Counted from the stretch's first letter, positions 43,762 through 54,803 are shown. The stretch is DNA of 64,000 nt from Chitinophaga sp. E66 (GCA_019285755.1 CP079103.1:2790001-2854000); one strand, 5' to 3'. A program made the numbers and translations. Notes: generated by a model not told the origin, from the sequence alone.

Positions 43762-45040
43762 ATGAAATCCATTCGCCCCTTCTGCTGGATCATGCTCTTG
43801 CTGATCGTTTCCGCATGTAGCAAAAAAGATACACCCGGTACCGAAGAACCGGGTCCGGACCCATCACCGGGAACGCCCACGGTCACTGAAGCCGGCGTAC
43901 CCGACGCTACGCCCGCCGTACAAAAGGTGATCGGCGCCACTGGCGGTTCGCTCGTTTCCCAGGATGGCGGTATGACCGTCACTGTACCCGCAGGCGCGTT
44001 CAAAACGGACCAGACCGTAAAGATCAAACGCATCTCCAGCACCAACCCGCTTGGCGGAGGGCAGGGGTACCGAATCGAGCCGCATGGCATTACATTCGAG
44101 AAACCGGTAACGTTGACCATCAAGGCGGGCGACAGCCTTTGACGGAGACATTCAACAATGCTGTAGGTATTGCCTACCGAAATGAAAAAGGAATCTGGAT
44201 GGCCATGCCCAAAGCGGTTGTCAATGAAACGGCTAAAACCGTTTCCATACAAACCACCCACTTCAGCGACTGGGAGTTTTTTAAAGGCGTCAGGTTGAAG
44301 GTACAACGGGATCTGCTGTACTTACTGGAGACTACAGATCTGAAAGTCTATGGCAATATTAATATTTTCAATAACCCGCTTGAAAAAGAACACCCCCTCA
44401 GCGCATCCCTCATCGAGCCGAAATACATCAAAAGCTGGAAGCTGAAGACCGACTATGGCAGCCTGACCACTAAAGGTGCGGAAGGGACTTTACCGCACCG
44501 AAATATCTGGCAAGCGCGCCGCACAATCCTAATACCGTCATAGTTGAACTGGCTGGTCCTAATAACGAGAAACGCATTTTGGAAAAACGAATCCGTGTTG
44601 CGGCCGGTTACTTCACATTCGAAATAGCTGGTGGAGAAGGACAGGATTTCTGGGCATCTCCTCTGATGAAAGTAGGCGACGTGTGGACGGGGTACGATGC
44701 GGAAGACGATGCCACGGGCGGTGCCGATATCAGCTTTGGCATAAATGGGAATATAGTTGCGGGAACTACTTATCCATTTACTTTCCCGACGGTTCAAAAG
44801 GGCACCTATATGTATATTACCATCAACAATGAAACCTGGCACGCCATATATGACGATCCCACCACGCCCATAAATGATCTGCTACCCAGCCCCGGAGGCA
44901 TCACTATCAAAACCATTGACGACAAAACGGGGTTTGTGCGCGGTACTTTCACCGCCACGAAAGCAACGACCGCTTCCTCCCAGTTCAAAAGGCAGACAAC
45001 GATGAAAGGTAACTTCTGGATCCAGAAATTACCGCAGTAA
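43762..45040 (+). CDS. ZU5-like lipoprotein D (fourth paralogue, frameshifted)
   Basis: About 427 aa. Lipobox LIVSAC (start MKSIRPFCWIM), linker EEPGPDPSPGTP, then KVIGATGGSLVSQDGGMTVT, PAGAFKTDQTVKIKRI, YRIEPHGITFEKPVTLTI and QTTHFSDWEFFKGVRL. C-terminal part: IKSWKLKTDYGSL, GTYMYITINNETWHAIYD, SPGGITIKTIDDKTGFVRGT. Breaks near 44140 and 44500. Less similar to A-C in the C-terminal part, suggesting diversification. Confidence 0.8.
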
Positions 45041-45060
45041 TATACTATAAAGCAAAAATA

Positions 45061-45095
45061 AAAGGGGCTGGCCTTTCGCAAGACCAGCCCCTTTA
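45061..45095. terminator. Bidirectional terminator
   Basis: Stem AAAGGGGCTGG / CCAGCCCCTTT between lipoprotein D and the convergent ndk gene. Confidence 0.9.
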
Positions 45096-45118
45096 TCGCT
45101 TATTCCCGGAAAACCGGA

Positions 45119-45535
45119 TTAGAACTTCTCCAGACCGGAGAAGAAGAAGTTGCCTTCGATCGCTGCGTTCTCGTCGGAGTCGGAACCGTGAACGGCGTTA
45201 CGGCCGATAGATTCAGCATAGATCTTGCGGATGGTGCCTTCCTCAGCCTGTGCGGGGTTGGTAGCGCCGATCAGTTTGCGGAAATCTTCCACCGCGTTCT
45301 CTTTTTCCAGGATCGCGGCAACGATGTGGCCGCTGCTCATGAACTCAACCAGTTCGCCGTAGAAGGGGCGCTCTTTGTGCACAGCGTAGAATTCGCCGGC
45401 TTTCTCAGCGGAAAGACGGAGTTGTTTCATCGCTACAATGCGAAAACCTGCCGCGCAGATCTTGTCCAGGATGCCGCCGATGTGTCCGTTTGCCACAGCG
45501 TCGGGCTTGATCATGGTGAAAGTTTTGTTGCTCAT
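45119..45535 (-). CDS. ndk: Nucleoside diphosphate kinase
   Basis: An intact 138-aa enzyme that balances NTP pools by phosphate transfer from ATP. It opens [20 protein letters not shown]; the catalytic histidine lies in [29 protein letters not shown] is also conserved. Length and motifs are standard. Confidence 0.97.
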   Translation of the reverse strand: MSNKTFTMIKPDAVANGHIGGILDKICAAGFRIVAMKQLRLSAEKAGEFYAVHKERPFYGELVEFMSSGHIVAAILEKENAVEDFRKLIGATNPAQAEEGTIRKIYAESIGRNAVHGSDSDENAAIEGNFFFSGLEKF

Positions 45536-45578
45536 ATTGGTAATTGGTCGTTATACGTGAGTAATGCCTTTTGCGCCG

Positions 45579-45586
45579 CAAAAGTA
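45579..45586 (-). promoter_or_regulatory. -7 box (TACTTTTG) of ndk
   Basis: Minus-strand TACTTTTG, 43 bp before the ndk ATG. Confidence 0.5.
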
Positions 45587-45713
45587 ATCACATTTTGTTT
45601 ACCCGTAAAAAATTTTGAAATTCTGGCTTTAATGGTGAACTTCGCACTTCATTTGCTTAAACGAAAATAACCGCTGCTAGCAGCCGCAACCTTTAAAAAT
45701 CATCATTTTAGGA

Positions 45714-46716
45714 ATGAAGCCGATCGAGGATATTAAGCCACTGCTGGAAAGCCCCAAAAGGTGGTCATCACCATGCATCAGAAACCCGATGCCGACGCCA
45801 TGGGCTCTTCGCTGGCCATGTTTCACTACCTGCGGCGCAAAGGGCACGACGTCACCGTCATCTCGCCCACCAACTTCCCAGACTTCCTGAAATGGATGCC
45901 CGGCTGCGAACTGGTCCTGGATTTCGAATCCCAGCACGAAAAGGCCGTTAAAGCCCTCGATGGCACCGAAATCCTCTTCTGCCTCGACTTCAACGCCATG
46001 AGCCGTACCCGGAACATGGAACCTTTCCTGGAAAAGATGCAGAGCGTGAAGGTCCTCATCGACCACCACCTGGAGCCCCAGCCCGTGTTCGACTTCGGCG
46101 TGAGCGATACCACCGCCGCCTCCACCGCGCAACTGGTATATGAGATCATCTACCGGCTGGGCGACGAGCATTATATCGATAACGACATTGCACAGTGCAT
46201 CTATGCCGGCACCATGACCGATACCGGGTCTTTCCGGTTCGCGTCTACCAGCGCCGGGTCCACCGCATGGTGGCCGACCTGCTGGAAAGAGGGCTGGAGC
46301 ACGAATACATCCACCAGGCCATTTACGACAACTTCCTCGAAAACCGCCTCCGGTTCATCGGCCATAGCCTGCTGAACCGTATGGAAGTGTTTTACGAGAC
46401 CAATACCGCCATCATGGCCATCCCTTACAGCGACCTGAAAAGGTTCGACCTGGCAACGGGGGATACTGAAGGACTGGTAAATTTTCTTTTATCGATCCAA
46501 GGCATTAAATTAGCCGCCCTGATCATCGACCGGAATTCGGAAGTAAAGCTATCTTTCCGTTCCAAAGGCAATTTCGACGTAAATACCTTTGCCCGGAAAT
46601 ACTTCGAAGGCGGCGGCCACTTCAATGCGGCTGGCGGCAGAAGCTCCGATCCGCTCGACCGTACCGTGCAGCGCTTTATCCGCGCCATGCATGAGAACGA
46701 GGATCTCCTGGCATAA
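45714..46716 (+). CDS. DHH-family phosphoesterase, NrnA-like (frameshifted)
   Basis: About 335 aa. DHH domain: ITMHQKPDADAMGSSLA, LFCLDFNAMSR, DHH motif VLIDHHLEPQP and YAGTMTDTGSFRF; DHHA1 domain at the C-terminus with RSKGNFDVN and YFEGGGHFNAAGGRSS. This matches NrnA-type enzymes that degrade nano-RNA or pAp. Start ATG 45714 follows a short AT-rich leader. Breaks near 45760 (lost A) and 46255. It is divergent from ndk. Confidence 0.88.
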
Positions 46717-46782
46717 AAAAGCTTTAACCGGAAGCCGGACAGGCCCCGGTTGATACACACGTTCATAAACTCAATCGTAAAG

Positions 46783-47650
46783 ATGAAAACAAACAATCTG
46801 TTACTTGTTGCGCTGGGAGGTCTTGCTCTGGCCAGCTGCGGTAAAAGCGGCCCGAGAAAACCCCGGGCGGCATCGAGTTCATCGTTCCTAAAGAAGGTAA
46901 GGGCGAAAAACTGAAAGAAGGGGATACCATCCTCGTTCACTTCTCTTCCTATCTGAACGACTCCTCGCTGATGTCTTCCCGCGAGCAGGCGCCTGCCGGC
47001 ATGCCGCTCATCCTGCAAAAATCCATGAACAAGTACGATCTCATGGACGGTTTCGCCATGCTGACCGAAGGCGATAGCGCCGTGTTCATGCTGCCCGTAG
47101 ACTCCATGCCGCAAATGCCTCCCATGGCTAAGAAAGGCGACGTGATGAAAGTTGCGTTCGTAGTGGAAAGCAAATACTCTTCCGCCAAACAGAACGAAAA
47201 AGACGACAAAGAGATCGCTGAATACATCAAGAAGAACAACCTGAACACCCGCAAGTCTCCCAAAGGCGTTTACATCGCTGAGACCGTAGTAGGCACCGGC
47301 GTACAAGCCAAAGCCGGCGACGAAGTGAGCGTGAACTACACCGGTAAGCTCCTCGATGGCACCAAGTTCGATTCCAACACAGACAGCACCCTGCGCCCCG
47401 GCATGCCGCTGGAGCCCTGAAATTCAACGTAGGCGAAGGCCGCGTGATTCCGGGATGGGACGATGCGCTGGCTCAGCTGAAAGTAGGCTCCAAAGCCACG
47501 ATCGTGATCCCGTCTTCCCTCGCTTACGGCCTGAACGGCTCCGGCCCCTTCATCAAGCCGAACAGCATCCTGGTTTTCGACGTGGAACTGCTCGACGTGA
47601 AACCCGCAGCCCCCGCAGCAGCACCCGCAGCTCCGGCTCCCGGCAAATAA
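46783..47650 (+). CDS. FKBP-type peptidyl-prolyl isomerase lipoprotein (frameshifted)
   Basis: About 290 aa. Lipobox ALASCG (start MKTNNLLLVALG). A first FKBP-like part (GDTILVHFSSYLNDS) seems degenerate; the second (GDEVSVNYTGKLLDGTKFDS, VIPGWDDALAQLKVGSKATI, IPSSLAYG) carries the usual FKBP residues. The C-terminus is an Ala-Pro tail (PAAPAAAPAAPAPGK). Breaks near 46850 and 47415 (lost C). It likely aids folding in the periplasm. Confidence 0.9.
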
Positions 47651-47673
47651 GTAGCAATAGATTGCACATATGT

Positions 47674-47710
47674 AAGCCCGTCCAGGTACTCCCCGGACGG
47701 GCTTCTCTTT
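47674..47710 (+). terminator. Terminator after the FKBP gene
   Basis: Stem AAGCCCGTCC / GGACGGGCTT followed by CTCTTT. Confidence 0.8.
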
Positions 47711-47735
47711 ATTGACAATTCGGGAATATTGCCAC

Positions 47736-47768
47736 GAAAAAGCCCTGTCCTCCGAAGAACAGGGCTTT
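47736..47768 (-). terminator. Terminator after the DCC-family gene
   Basis: Minus strand: AAAGCCCTGT / ACAGGGCTTT with a ten-base loop and five T. It supports a gene end near 47788. Confidence 0.85.
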
Positions 47769-47787
47769 ACTATTAAAATCAAATGTA

Positions 47788-48184
47788 TTACAGAAACTTC
47801 CCCGGACCTAGCATCCGGGACCATGCAGGCATCCATCTTCCCAAACCACCGGTACCGGTTCCTGGCGATCCAGTCGTACACCGCGTTGCGGATGAACGGC
47901 GGAACGATGATAAAGGTCCATAAGAGGCTCCAGGGGAACCCGAGCCCGCGGGCCACACGTAGCGCCGCCGAGCTCTTTACAAACGCCTTTTGACCCGCGA
48001 TCAGCACGAAAGAATCAGTGTTAGCCGGATCGATGCCATGCTGGCGAAGGAGCGACTGGCCGGTCTCTGATTGCAGGGGCGCGAAACGGAAGCGGTCTTT
48101 CCCATCGTGGCGGATGACCATGTTCACGCTGCCGTTGCAGAAACGGCATACGCCATCGAACAATATGACGGCCCGGTCGTCCAT
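47788..48184 (-). CDS. DCC-family thiol-disulfide oxidoreductase (C-terminus uncertain)
   Basis: About 132 aa. The family name motif is visible as LFDGVCRFCNGSV (DGxCxxC), followed by FRFAPLQSETG and the WLL/RNAVYDWIARNRYRWFG helices. As given, the frame runs on antisense to the FKBP gene, which is improbable; a small indel near 47815 would end the protein at GKFL, just before the terminator. Start ATG overlaps the purB stop (TAATG), so the two genes are coupled. Proposed role: disulfide exchange. Confidence 0.75.
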
Positions 48185-49523
48185 TAGTGGATACCGGTAT
48201 AGTTATGCGGCGTGATGGCTTTCAGCTCCTTTTTCAGGGCGGCGCTGATCTTCAGTCCATCGATGAACTTATGCATCGTTTTCTGCGTGATCGCTTCACC
48301 GCCGCGCGTCAGCTCCTTCAGGGCCTCGTACGGCTGGGGGTAGTTTTCCCGGCGCAGCACGGTCTGGATGGCTTCGGCTACCACGGCCCAGTTGTGCTCG
48401 AGGTCTTCGTGGAGCTTGGTTTGGTTGAGGATGAGCTTGTTGAGACCCTTATCGAGGCTCTTCAGCGCCAGGAGGCTGTGCGCGAAGGGAACACCCACGT
48501 TGCGGAGAACGGTGGAGTCCGTCAGGTCGCGCTGGAGGCGGGAGATGGGCAGTTTGGCCGCCAGGTGCTCGAAGAGGGCGTTGGCGATACCGAAGTTGCC
48601 TTCCGCGTTCTCGAAATCGATCGGGTTTACTTTATGCGGCATGGCGGAGGAACCCACCTCGTTTTTCTTGATCTTCTGCTTGAAGTAATCCATCGAGATG
48701 TACGTCCACACGTCGCGGGCAAAGTCGATGAGGATATTGTTCACGCGCTTCAGCGTATCGAACTGGGCGGCGATGTTGTCGTAATGCTCGATCTGGGTAG
48801 TGTATTGCATACGCTGCAGGCCCAGGATATTGTTGACGAACTTGTTGCCGAATTTCTCCCAGTTGATGGCGGGGAAGGCAACGTGGTGTGCGTTGAAGTT
48901 ACCGGTGGCGCCGCCGAACTTGGCCGCGAAGGGGATCTCGCCCAGCAGTTTAACCTGGCCTTCGAGGCGCTCTACGAACACCTGGATCTCTTTACCCAGG
49001 ATGGTGGGAGAGGCGGGCTGGCCGTGCGTGCGGGCCAGCATGGGAACCGCTTTCCATTCTTTGGCCAGCTTCTTCAGGTGCAGGATCAGGTTGGAAATGG
49101 CGGGGAGATATACATGCTCGATCGCGTCTTTCCAGAGCAGGGGGTGGCGGTATTGTTCACGTCCTGGGAAGTGAGGCCGAAGTGCACCCATTCCAGTTTA
49201 TCTTCCAGGCCAAGGCGTTTCAGTTCGTTTTTCAGGAAGTATTCTACGGCTTTCACATCGTGGTTGGTCACTTTCTCGGTGTCTTTCACCAGCTGGGCCT
49301 GTTCTACGGTGAATTCGCGGTAGATGGCGCGGAGCGCGGGAAGTTTGGCTTTGGGGAGAGTGAACAGCTTCTGTTCAGCGAGGGCGATGAAGTATTCCAC
49401 TTCCACCTGTACACGGTACCGGATCAACGCATATTCGGAAAAATAAGGGGCCAGTTCTTCCAGCTGCCCTCTGTAACGCCCGTCTACCGGGGAAATCGCA
49501 GTTAAAGCTTGTAATTGCATCAT
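48184..49523 (-). CDS. purB: Adenylosuccinate lyase (frameshifted)
   Basis: Enzyme of purine synthesis acting on SAICAR and adenylosuccinate, about 447 aa. Motifs: MQLQALTAISPVDGRYRGQ at the start, HFGLTSQDVNNTA, LARTHGQPASPTILGKE, and the fumarase/lyase signature GSSAMPHKVNPIDFENAEGN with the catalytic Ser loop. One break near 49135 (lost base). The start may be either of two consecutive Met codons. Confidence 0.95.
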
Positions 49524-49614
49524 GTTATTATTATCCTGTCAATAAAGCCCCGGTTATCCCAAAGCAGGTAATTGCGGGAATTACTTTAATTTAGCAGGCT
49601 CAAAATTACAGAAA

Positions 49615-50352
49615 TTGGAACGGAAAGTAAAAGTAGCAGCGGTGAGTTATCTGAATACGAAGCCTTTATTATATGGTTTCAGGGAGCACCCGGTACTGCG
49701 CAAGATGGATCTGACGGTAGATTACCCGGCCAAAATAGCCGGTCAGTTGATTGATGGATCGGTGGATGTAGGGCTGGTGCCGGTGGCGATCATCCCCAGA
49801 ATGACGGAGTCGCATATCATTTCCGACTTCTGCATCGGGGCCGAGGGCGCTGTGGCGTCTGTATGCCTGTTCAGCGAAGTTCCCCTGCAAAATATCAAAA
49901 GAATATTCCTGGACTACCAGAGCCGCACCTCCGTGGCGCTCCTGAAAGTCCTCATCAAAGAATACTGGCGCCTGGATGTGGAGCTCGTGGAAACTACGGG
50001 CGACTATCAGCACTTCATCACCGGGACCGACGCGGCGCTCGTCATCGGCGACCGTGCCCTGCAACAGCGGCTGATCTCTTCCTTCATCTATGACCTGGCC
50101 GAGCACTGGATCCGCTTTACCAGCCTGCCTTTCGTATTCGCTGCCTGGATCAGCAACAAAGCGCTGGATATCGAATTCATCCAGCAGTTCAACGACGCCA
50201 ATGCCATCGGCCTGAACAATATCCCCGCCGTGGTTGCCGAGAACACCTATGGCCCGTACGACCTCACCGTCTATTACACCAAGAACATCAGCTACCGCCT
50301 TACGCCCAGCAAGCGCCAGGGGGCTCCAGCGTTTTTGAGTTACCTGCAATAA
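49615..50352 (+). CDS. mqnA: Chorismate dehydratase of the futalosine menaquinone pathway
   Basis: An intact 245-aa protein beginning at TTG. It has the periplasmic-binding-like fold of MqnA: KVAAVSYLNTKPLLYG, VGLVPVAIIPRM, SVCLFSEVPLQNIKRIFLD and PFVFAAWISNK. MqnA converts chorismate to 3-enolpyruvylbenzoate, the first step of the futalosine route to menaquinone. No other mqn genes are in the window. TTG is preferred because there is no in-frame ATG before the conserved start of the domain. Confidence 0.9.
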   Translation: MERKVKVAAVSYLNTKPLLYGFREHPVLRKMDLTVDYPAKIAGQLIDGSVDVGLVPVAIIPRMTESHIISDFCIGAEGAVASVCLFSEVPLQNIKRIFLDYQSRTSVALLKVLIKEYWRLDVELVETTGDYQHFITGTDAALVIGDRALQQRLISSFIYDLAEHWIRFTSLPFVFAAWISNKALDIEFIQQFNDANAIGLNNIPAVVAENTYGPYDLTVYYTKNISYRLTPSKRQGAPAFLSYLQ

Positions 50353-50397
50353 TCCCGCAGGATTTGCTTAAATTAGGTTTGAGCAAATCTGTTCGGT

Positions 50398-51048
50398 ATG
50401 AAGATGGGCATCCTCGGGTCCGGCGACGTAGGGATGACGCTGGCCGGCGCTTTCCTGCAGCGCGGCCACGACGTGATGATCGGGACCCGGCATACGCACA
50501 AGGAAAGCCTGGCAGACTGGCAACGGGAGCACCCGCGGCCAAAACAGGCACTTACGCTGAAACAGCGGCCTTTGGAGACATCGTGGTGCTCTGCACCGGG
50601 TGGACGGGCACCAAGGCGGCCATAGAGCACGCCGGCATCTGGAATTTCAAGAAAAAGTAGTGATCGATGTGACCAACCCGCTGGACGGGCGCGGCCCCGA
50701 CGCGTCTGGCCGCCTCCACCTCGCGCCCGGCAACGCCAAATCCGGCGGGGAGCAGGTGCAGAACTGGCTGCAGGACTCCTGGTCGTCAAAGCCCTCAATT
50801 CCATCGGCAACGCCCTCATGATCGCGCCCAGCTACCGCGAAGGCACGCCGGCCATGTTCATCGCCGGGAACGACGATCTCGCCAAACTGGCCGTAACCGA
50901 CCTGTTGGGCCAACTGGGATGGAAAGACGTCATCGACGCGGGAGACATCGCCATGAGCCGGCACCTCGAATCACTCGCCGTGCTGTGGTGCGCCTACGGC
51001 TTCCGCAACGGTACCTGGGACCATGCCTTCGCCCTTCTCCGCAAGTGA
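50398..51048 (+). CDS. NADP oxidoreductase, F420-dependent-like family (frameshifted)
   Basis: About 217 aa. Rossmann start KMGILGSGDVGMTLAGAFLQ, then DVMIGTRHTHKESL, IVVLCTGWTGTKAAIEHAG and VVIDVTNPLDGRGPD, a pattern of the NADP-binding F420-reductase-like family (PF03807). Breaks near 50537, 50656 and 50781 are lost G, A and C. The substrate is unknown; F420 itself is not expected here. Confidence 0.8.
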
Positions 51049-51049
51049 A

Positions 51050-52260
51050 TCATTTGATTTCGAATGTTTTCTGAACGCCCGGATGGCGAGCATCGCCGCC
51101 GCCAGCGTCAGGATACATGCCAGGGCAAAGGGCGCGGCCGGGAAGTAAACCGGCGAGCTTTCCTGCGTACAAAATGGAAAAAACCCGTCATCAGGAGGGG
51201 CCGACGATATTGGTGAGACTGATCAGGCTCGTGAACGTTCCCTGCAGTTCGCCCTGTTCATTGGCCGGTACCTGGTTGGAAATAACGCCCTGCAGGCTGG
51301 GCCCGAAGATACCGCCCAGGCCATACAGGAACAGGATGGGGAACATCATCCATCCTTCTCCGGCGATGGCGAACAGCAGGAAGGAAGCCCCGTAAATGAG
51401 CAACCCTATATACACCGCCCGGTGATAGCCCAGTTTAGGCAATACGATCCGGATCAGCCCTCCTGAACGATCATCAGCATCAGCCCCGCAAAGGAGAGGG
51501 AATACCCCACCATCGTCTCCGTCCACTTAAACACGAACATGGTATAATATGTCCAGTTGCTCTGGATCGCATGGGCCGCGATGTAAATAAGCGTCACGGA
51601 ACCCAGCAGCGGGTAGATGTACCGGTATCGCTTCAACTGCCGGAGTCCGCCCCAGGGTTGGCGCGCGACCAGTCGAACGGCCGGCGGTTTTCCGGTTTGA
51701 GCGACTCGGGGAGGATAAAATACCCGTACAGCGCATTCAGGAGGAAAGGCCCGCGGTGAGGAAGAAGGGCGCCCTGAGCCCCAGGTTTGGCTGACCAGTC
51801 CGCCGATGACAGGGCCGAGCATGAACCCGATACCTACCGCCATACCCAGCAGCCCGAAGTTCTGGGCCCGCTTTTCCGGGGCGCTGATGTCTGCGATATA
51901 GGCGGATGCGGCGGTCATGCTGGCGCCGGTGATGCCAATGAATATCCGCCCAACGAACAGCCAGAAAATAGTGGGCGCGTAAGCCAGGAAGAGGTAATCG
52001 ATCCCCATGCCGGCCATAGACAGTAAAGCACGGGCCTGCGGCCGTATTTGTCGCTCAGGCCCCGAGGATGGGAGCGAAGAAGAACTGCATGAAGGCGTAG
52101 GCGAAAGTAAGCCAGCCGCCGTACCAGGATGCGTCGCTTTCGTTACCCCGATCAGCTGCTCGATCAGCCTGGGCACCACGGGCATAATGATCCCGAACCC
52201 GATAAAATCGATGAGTAACGTAATGAAAATGAAGGTCAAAGGACCGGAGAAACGCCGCAT
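51050..52260 (-). CDS. MFS exporter, TetA-like (frameshifted)
   Basis: About 405 aa, twelve helices. N-terminal [20 protein letters not shown], the loop [35 protein letters not shown] and [12 protein letters not shown] are typical of the DHA1/TetA group. Breaks near 52070, 51770, 51710, 51470 and 51190; the end is also obscured by a lost base, and I place it at the TGA one base from the convergent oxidoreductase gene. ATG 52260 is chosen over an upstream TTG because of the promoter position. Confidence 0.82.
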
Positions 52261-52278
52261 TGTGTGGTAAAATTTGCG

Positions 52279-52286
52279 CAAAACTA
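52279..52286 (-). promoter_or_regulatory. -7 box (TAGTTTTG) of the MFS gene
   Basis: Minus-strand TAGTTTTG, 18 bp before the ATG at 52260; it overlaps the alternative TTG start and argues against it. Confidence 0.5.
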
Positions 52287-52393
52287 CAGGAATAAGGGAA
52301 GGAAACGGCCGCTAAATGACATATGGCATTCATGGAATGATGTTTGCCAAACATTCAGTATAGCAACATTGTTTCACCTTAAAACCCTTTATT

Positions 52394-52554
52394 ATGTTAC
52401 GTTGGGCAGTTATTTTCCTCATCATCGCCATTGTGGCGGCCATATTTGGTTTCGGCGGCATCGCGGCGGGCGCCGTGGGCATCGCCAAGATCCTTTTCTT
52501 CGTATTCCTGGTATTGTTCCTGATCTCCTGATCAGCGGCCTTATCCGCAGATAG
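52394..52554 (+). CDS. DUF1328 small membrane protein (frameshifted)
   Basis: About 53 aa: [20 protein letters not shown] then [19 protein letters not shown] and SLISGLIRR. This is the DUF1328/YtjA family of two-helix membrane proteins of unknown role. One C lost near 52528 creates an early stop. The gene ends one base before the convergent recF stop. Confidence 0.85.
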
Positions 52555-52555
52555 C

Positions 52556-53643
52556 TCAGGCCTCCTGCATGGAGATCAGCTGGATGGCATCCGGGCATGC
52601 GGCAAAAGCATCGCGCAGCCGCTCGCCATGGGTGTCGGTAATGAACACCTGCCCGTAATCGGGCCGGAGCACCAGTTGTATAAGCCTGGAAACCGCTCCT
52701 GGTCCAGCTTCTCGAAGACATCGTCGAGCAGCAGGATGGGAGGGAAGCGCTTATGCGCGCGAATCGCCTCGTATTGCGCCAGTTTAAGAGCGAATAAAAA
52801 GCTCTTGCGCTGGCCCTGCGAGGGCGCTCGTTTTCATGGGATGCTCGTCGAGCAGGAAGAGCAGATCGTCGCGGTGAATGCCCTGTGTCGTGCGCTGGAC
52901 CTGCTTGTCGCGCAGCCGGGATTGCGCCAGCAAAGCAACGAACGGCTGCTCGTTGAGCTGGCTCTGGTAGCGGAAGGCGACGGTTTCATGGCTGCCGGCC
53001 AGGTAATCGTAGCGTTCCTGCACCTGGTCGATGAACGCGGGCAGGAAGGCTTTGCGGGCTTCATACACGGGCGTGCCGTGTTGCACGAGCTGTTCGTCGA
53101 AGATATCGAGCAGGGGATCCGGGCTGTGGATCATGGCGGCCATGGCCTTCAGCAGGGAGTTGCGTTGCTGGAGGACTTTATGATAGGCGAGGAGATGGTC
53201 GAGATAACCGGGCACGAGCTGGGAAAGGAGGCCGTCCAGCCACTTGCGGCGGTCTTCGCTGCCGCCGAGGATGATCTCGGCATCGTCCGGCGCGATCATG
53301 ACGGCGGGGAAATGGCCGATGTGGCGGGAGAAGCGGTCGTACGGTTCATCGTTGAGCGCGATGTCTTTCTTCCGTCTTTGACGGTGCACACGATCTTTTC
53401 TTCCTGGGCGTGGCGCAGGAGGGCGGCTTCGATGCGGAAGCCGTTCATGGTGTACTGGACATTCTGGCTTTCGGCGGTGCTGAAATAGCTTTTGGTGAAG
53501 CAGAGATAATATATGGCGTCGAGCAGGTTGGTCTTACCTGAACCGTTGCGGCCGGTGATGCCGACGATGCGGGAGTTGAACCGGAAGACGCGGTGCGAAT
53601 AATTCTTGAATTGCGTGAGTGCTATGGAGGATACTGTCAACAA
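52556..53643 (-). CDS. recF: DNA replication/repair protein RecF (frameshifted)
   Basis: About 364 aa, SMC-like ATPase that loads RecA at gaps. Walker A is GRNGSGKTNLLDAIYYL; GIHRDDLLFLLDEHP, the signature SQGQRKSFLFALKLAQYEAI and Walker B PILLLDDVFEKLD follow. The start is probably TTG 53643 (LLTVSSIALTQFKNY); no ATG is suitably placed. Breaks near 53367, 52825 and 52690. It is divergent from pdhA. Confidence 0.9.
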
Positions 53644-53737
53644 GCTGTTCTGATGGTTTGATGGCCCCGAATGCCGTCTGCCGCAATGGGTTAAGACATC
53701 CTTCTGCAAAATTGCTTGAATTTGCAGATTTTCCTGT

Positions 53738-53745
53738 TATATTTG
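53738..53745 (+). promoter_or_regulatory. -7 box (TATATTTG) of pdhA
   Basis: TATATTTG, 18 bp before the GTG start of pdhA; a TTG lies 19 bp upstream of it. Confidence 0.6.
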
Positions 53746-53763
53746 CGAACAAATTTAGAAATA

Positions 53764-54774
53764 GTGCAAACTTTAACAGACGTGAAAACGAAATTCACCA
53801 AAGAGACATATCTGTACTGGTACGAATTGATGCTGTTACTGCGTCGCTTCGAGGAGAAGGCAGGGCAATTATACGGAATGCAGAAGATTCGTGGTTTCTG
53901 TCACCTGTACATTGGTCAGGAGGCGATTGCTGCGGGCGCTATGACGGCAACCAAACCCGGCGACAAGTTCATTACGGCATACCGCGACCACGCTTTGGCG
54001 ATCGCGAAGGGGATTTCAGCGAAGGCTTGTATGGCCGAGCTGTATGGTAAAGCTACGGGCTGCTCCAAAGGTAAGGGCGGTTCCATGCACTTCTTCTCTA
54101 AAGAACACGGATTCTTCGGCGGTCACGGTATCGTGGGCGCACAGATAGGCACCGGCGCAGGCCTGGCTTTCGCCGAGCAATACCTGGGCACTGATAATGT
54201 AGTGCTCTGCTTCTTCGGTGACGGCGCCGCCCGCCAGGGCATGCTGCACGAAACGTTCAACATGGCCATGCTGTGGAAACTCCCGGTGATCTTCATCTGC
54301 GAGAACAACCACTACGCCATGGGCACTTCCGTTGAACGTACTTCCAACGTACTTGATATCTACAAACTGGCAGACGCTTACGAAATGCCCGCCGATTCTA
54401 TCGACGGCATGAGCTGCGAAGCGGTACACGAAGGCATCGCGCGCGCGGTAGCCCGCGGCCGTGAAGGTGGCGGACCCACCCTGCTGGAGATCAAAACATA
54501 CCGCTACCGCGGCCACTCCATGTCCGACCCGGCTAAATACCGCACCAAGGAAGAAGTGGAAGAATATAAACAAAGAGATCCGCTGAGCGTAGTGGAACAG
54601 ACCCTCCTCAGCAACAAATGGGCTAAGCAGGAAGACCTCGACGCTATCGCGGAAAGAGTGAAAGCAGAAGTGGATGAGTCCGTACAGTTCGCAGAAGAAA
54701 GCCCCTGGCCGGATGACAACGAGCTGCTGAAAGACGTATACATTCAGGAAGATTATCCCTTCATCGTTGACTAA
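53764..54774 (+). CDS. pdhA: Pyruvate dehydrogenase E1 alpha subunit
   Basis: An intact 336-aa thiamine-diphosphate enzyme subunit. GTG start (53764). Motifs: RRFEEKAGQLYGMQKIRGFC, YIGQEAIAAGAM, SKGKGGSMHFFSKEHGFFGG, the ThDP motif GDGAARQG...ENN, and the phosphorylation-loop-like YRYRGHSMSDPAKYR. The beta subunit gene is not adjacent; a different gene follows, so the complex is encoded in parts. It feeds acetyl-CoA from pyruvate. Confidence 0.94.
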   Translation: MQTLTDVKTKFTKETYLYWYELMLLLRRFEEKAGQLYGMQKIRGFCHLYIGQEAIAAGAMTATKPGDKFITAYRDHALAIAKGISAKACMAELYGKATGCSKGKGGSMHFFSKEHGFFGGHGIVGAQIGTGAGLAFAEQYLGTDNVVLCFFGDGAARQGMLHETFNMAMLWKLPVIFICENNHYAMGTSVERTSNVLDIYKLADAYEMPADSIDGMSCEAVHEGIARAVARGREGGGPTLLEIKTYRYRGHSMSDPAKYRTKEEVEEYKQRDPLSVVEQTLLSNKWAKQEDLDAIAERVKAEVDESVQFAEESPWPDDNELLKDVYIQEDYPFIVD

Positions 54775-54803
54775 TCCGTTCCCTGTCTACCTATTATACT
54801 ATT

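Noticed and set aside
48187..49323. 378-codon frame on the plus strand
   Set aside because: Antisense shadow of purB; no recognisable domain.
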